A DNA stretch of 64,000 nt from Mucinivorans hirudinis (lineage in GTDB: Bacteria; Bacteroidota; Bacteroidia; Bacteroidales; Rikenellaceae). Below are positions 63,408 through 64,000 of this stretch, piece by piece. Each line of letters begins with the position of its first letter. The stretch's first letter is position 1. The notes below the pieces were generated by a model. The model made no database searches. It was not told where the DNA came from and saw only the letters and a program-made list of their open reading frames with translations. The stretch spans positions 434,001-498,000 of the forward strand of contig HG934468.1 in assembly GCA_000723505.1 (NCBI GenBank), written 5' to 3'. The translations under genes and the position numbers were made by a program.

Positions 63408-63911
63408 ATAGATTAATTGATAATCTTAATCTGCCTCTCCAGTTTTGAACCCTCCACAATCTGCTGTTTCTAAACCGTCGGAGTCGGGGTTTTCGTTCTC
63501 AGTGGCAAAGGTATTTTCGGGTTTCTGACGGCGTTGCAAGGTCAAGCCCCTGCGGAGGTTTCGATAAAAATCTCCACACCTCCCTTTGGTCAGGTTGTAT
63601 TTTTCTCCAAAACCTTGCACCACCTAAACCCTACACCTTTTATCGCCCCTGAAACGAAAACGACCGATTCGGCGGAACTGACGAACGAAGCAGGAGCAGA
63701 GACCGCTCGCGGGCTATGCCCTGCAAGGAGGAAGAAGACGAAGTCAAAGACGCATAAAAAAAATGTCGGATTCAAAAGAGGCAGATAATAATTGAAACTT
63801 CAACTCCCTCATCTCAAGAAATCCGCATAAGTGAGAGCAGAGGCAAGCTCGCTTGACTATGCCGAACGACAGCGGATTATGCAATCCGCATAAAATGAAA
63901 AAAAACAGAAG

Positions 63912-64000
63912 ATGAAAAGGTGGATAAAAATAGCGGTTTTGGCACTTGTTGCAGTGATAGGTTCAATCCTTATCGGTGGTAGCCTTTGGGTGTGGTTTGC
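63912..64000 (+). CDS. start of a membrane or secreted protein, cut by the window edge
   Basis: The ATG at 63912 opens M-K-R-W-I-K-I-A-V-L-A-L-V-A-V-I-G and continues hydrophobic (S-I-L-I-G-G-S-L-W-V-W-F) to the window end. A basic start followed by about 22 hydrophobic residues indicates a signal anchor or signal peptide. The palindrome GCGGATT-ATGC-AATCCGC (63872-63889) lies 22 bp upstream. The family cannot be named from 29 residues. Confidence 0.5.
   Translation, partial: MKRWIKIAVLALVAVIGSILIGGSLWVWF

Larger units (their letters stand above)
62982..63911. other. region without a confident gene, rich in hairpins
   Basis: A promoter-like pair on the minus strand (63124-63154) has no gene ahead of it, because the ISL3 remnant starts 140 bp on. 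Perfect hairpins lie at 63278-63325, 63386-63407 and 63872-63889. Open frames of 60-90 codons on both strands (such as 63426-63623 minus and 63534-63788 plus) overlap one another, show no domain and may be chance. The direct repeat AATCCGCATAA occurs at 63820-63830 and 63883-63893. Confidence 0.4.

Noticed and set aside
63534-63788. 84-codon plus-strand frame with a basic C-terminus
   Set aside because: It overlaps a minus-strand frame of similar quality, lacks a promoter or recognisable domain, and its composition does not favour coding.
1-64000. tRNA, rRNA genes and CRISPR arrays
   Set aside because: No cloverleaf-like segment with a T-loop, no rRNA sequence and no regularly spaced direct repeats were noticed; the repeats found are IS copies, palindromes or paired elements.

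Overview
The window looks like accessory DNA of a Bacteroidales-type bacterium. The evidence is the Bacteroidetes promoter signature (TTTG, 19 bases, TAnnTTTG) in front of host and IS genes, weak or absent Shine-Dalgarno sequences, a decayed surface-protein tail like a type IX secretion sorting domain, SPASM radical SAM and C39-peptidase export genes of the Bacteroidales RiPP type, and mobilization genes of the DUF3853/DUF3408/MobC type. The genus cannot be fixed from the sequence. Insertion sequences of at least eight families (ISL3, IS110, IS1, IS256, two IS3 types, IS4, IS1634-like, IS630) make up roughly a third of the window and have cut or rearranged most other modules.

Layout. 1-3590: a RiPP maturation locus on the minus strand (radical SAM maturase plus pseudo-rSAM partner), the partner split by an ISL3 element with a clean 8-bp target duplication. 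4090-11449: a minus-strand mobilizable element (primase, helicase, DUF3853, MobC, relaxase lacking its N-terminus) carrying an IS110 element. 11450-15822: two inverted IS1 copies around a three-gene operon (membrane protein, NA37 nucleoid-associated protein, AlbA_2 protein), truncated at both ends. 15823-19836: plus-strand prophage genes (HNH nuclease, integrase with an in-frame stop, terminase small and truncated large subunit). 19836-23747: IS256, then two IS3 copies forming a 2652-bp near-perfect palindrome. 23748-29478: a second, inverted copy of the mobilizable element sharing the same relaxase deletion. 29620-31030: another IS3-type element.

31190-42088: a plus-strand operon with many overlapping genes: two 6-bladed beta-propeller lipoproteins, a GT4 glycosyltransferase, a C39-peptidase ABC exporter, an HlyD-type adaptor, a short LanC-like protein, a GT2 glycosyltransferase, a cytidylyltransferase, and a GT-B-like transferase broken by one TGA. 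With the radical SAM pair at the left edge it reads as one RiPP maturation, glycosylation and export system now separated by about 28 kb of mobile DNA. No precursor peptide was found.

42280-49008: IS1634-like remnant, ISL3, a blaI/blaR1-type regulatory pair (blaR1 cut by IS4), tandem IS4 copies and IS630. 49009-60598: minus-strand prophage head and tail module, from collagen-like tail fibre to 5'-truncated HK97 capsid. It contains a complete S-adenosylmethionine synthetase (metK) inside the tail operon, a toxin-antitoxin pair on the opposite strand and a canonical -1 frameshift site in the tail chaperone genes. Terminase and head/tail genes lie on opposite strands 40 kb apart, so if they belong to one phage it has been broken and inverted. 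60599-62981: IS remnants. 62982-64000: hairpins, a promoter whose gene has been lost, and the first codons of a membrane or secreted protein.
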